Source of the DNA: DASUFE01 sp036274675
GTDB taxonomy: Bacteria; Pseudomonadota; Gammaproteobacteria; HTCC5015
Assembly (NCBI GenBank): GCA_036274675.1
Contig: DASUFE010000014.1
Location: 1-9,972, forward strand
Reading direction: 5' to 3'
DNA: 9,972 nucleotides
Made by a program: the position numbers and the translations under genes. The notes beneath the pieces are model-generated. The model was not told the DNA's origin. It was given only the letters and a program-made list of their open reading frames with translations, and searched no databases. Below are positions 9,816-9,972 of this stretch, piece after piece. Each line of letters begins with the position of its first letter. The stretch's first letter is position 1.

Positions 9816-9972
9816 TTACTCCACCCCCTCGACTTCCAGGCCCATGCTGCGGGCACTGCCGGCTATGCACCGCACAGCGGCGTCCAGACTGGCGGCCGTC
9901 AGGTCGGGCATTTTGGTTTTCGCGATTTCTTCCAGTTGGGCGCGCTTGACCTTGCCGACCTTGTTGCTGTTC
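9816..9972 (-). CDS. rplK: 50S ribosomal protein L11 (C-terminal part, 5' end cut by window)
   Basis: L11 binds the GTPase-associated centre of 23S rRNA next to L10. Only the last 51 codons are present, ending in TAA at 9818-9816. The visible sequence reads NSNKVGKVKRAQLEEIAKTK, then a loop, then the final helix with GSARSMGLEVEGVE. It aligns with the E. coli C-terminal rRNA-binding domain (KVGKISRAQLQEIAQTK and GTARSMGLVVED). A cysteine (AAVRCIAGSAR) replaces the usual serine of E. coli TRSIEGTAR, and the tail is two residues longer. This gene is too short in the window to be found by length alone, but homology and its abutment with rplA make it clear. The missing part is the window edge. 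Confidence 0.95.
   Translation of the reverse strand, partial: NSNKVGKVKRAQLEEIAKTKMPDLTAASLDAAVRCIAGSARSMGLEVEGVE

Overview
The window is the classical ribosomal stalk and RNA polymerase cluster, rplK-rplA-rplJ-rplL-rpoB-rpoC. Every gene is on the minus strand, so transcription runs from the right end (9972) to the left end (1). The proteins point to a non-enteric gammaproteobacterium. Beta' begins MKDLLNLLKQQG and keeps E. coli residue numbering at all its landmarks up to the trigger loop. Beta is about 18 residues longer than in E. coli, and much of the extra length lies in a region that looks Pseudomonas-like from memory. The coding sequence is GC-rich by eye. Genus cannot be assigned from this window.

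Layout in transcription order: the C-terminal 51 codons of rplK (L11, cut by the right end); one base; rplA (L1, complete); a 359-base gap that ends in a recognisable L10-type mRNA leader; rplJ (L10, complete); 35 bases; rplL (L7/L12, complete); a 246-base gap with a terminator-like attenuator hairpin and a second long hairpin; rpoB (beta, complete); 59 bases; and the first 1141 codons of rpoC (beta', cut by the left end, probably missing about 260 residues).

The products belong to two machines. L11, L1, L10 and L7/L12 build the factor-binding stalk, the GTPase-associated centre and the L1 stalk of the 50S subunit. Beta and beta' form the catalytic core of RNA polymerase. The gaps fit the regulation known for this operon in E. 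coli: L10-L7/L12 repression at a kink-turn leader before rplJ, partial termination between rplL and rpoB so that stalk proteins outnumber polymerase subunits, and probably RNase cleavage in that same gap.

I found no undescribed system. The window is conserved housekeeping DNA. The points worth a second look are regulatory: a 21-bp near-perfect palindrome between rplA and rplJ, a possible Shine-Dalgarno switch in front of rplJ, two hairpins between rplL and rpoB, and small same-strand reading frames in the rplJ leader. Long open frames on the plus strand opposite rpoB and rpoC are antisense shadows of GC-rich conserved genes.
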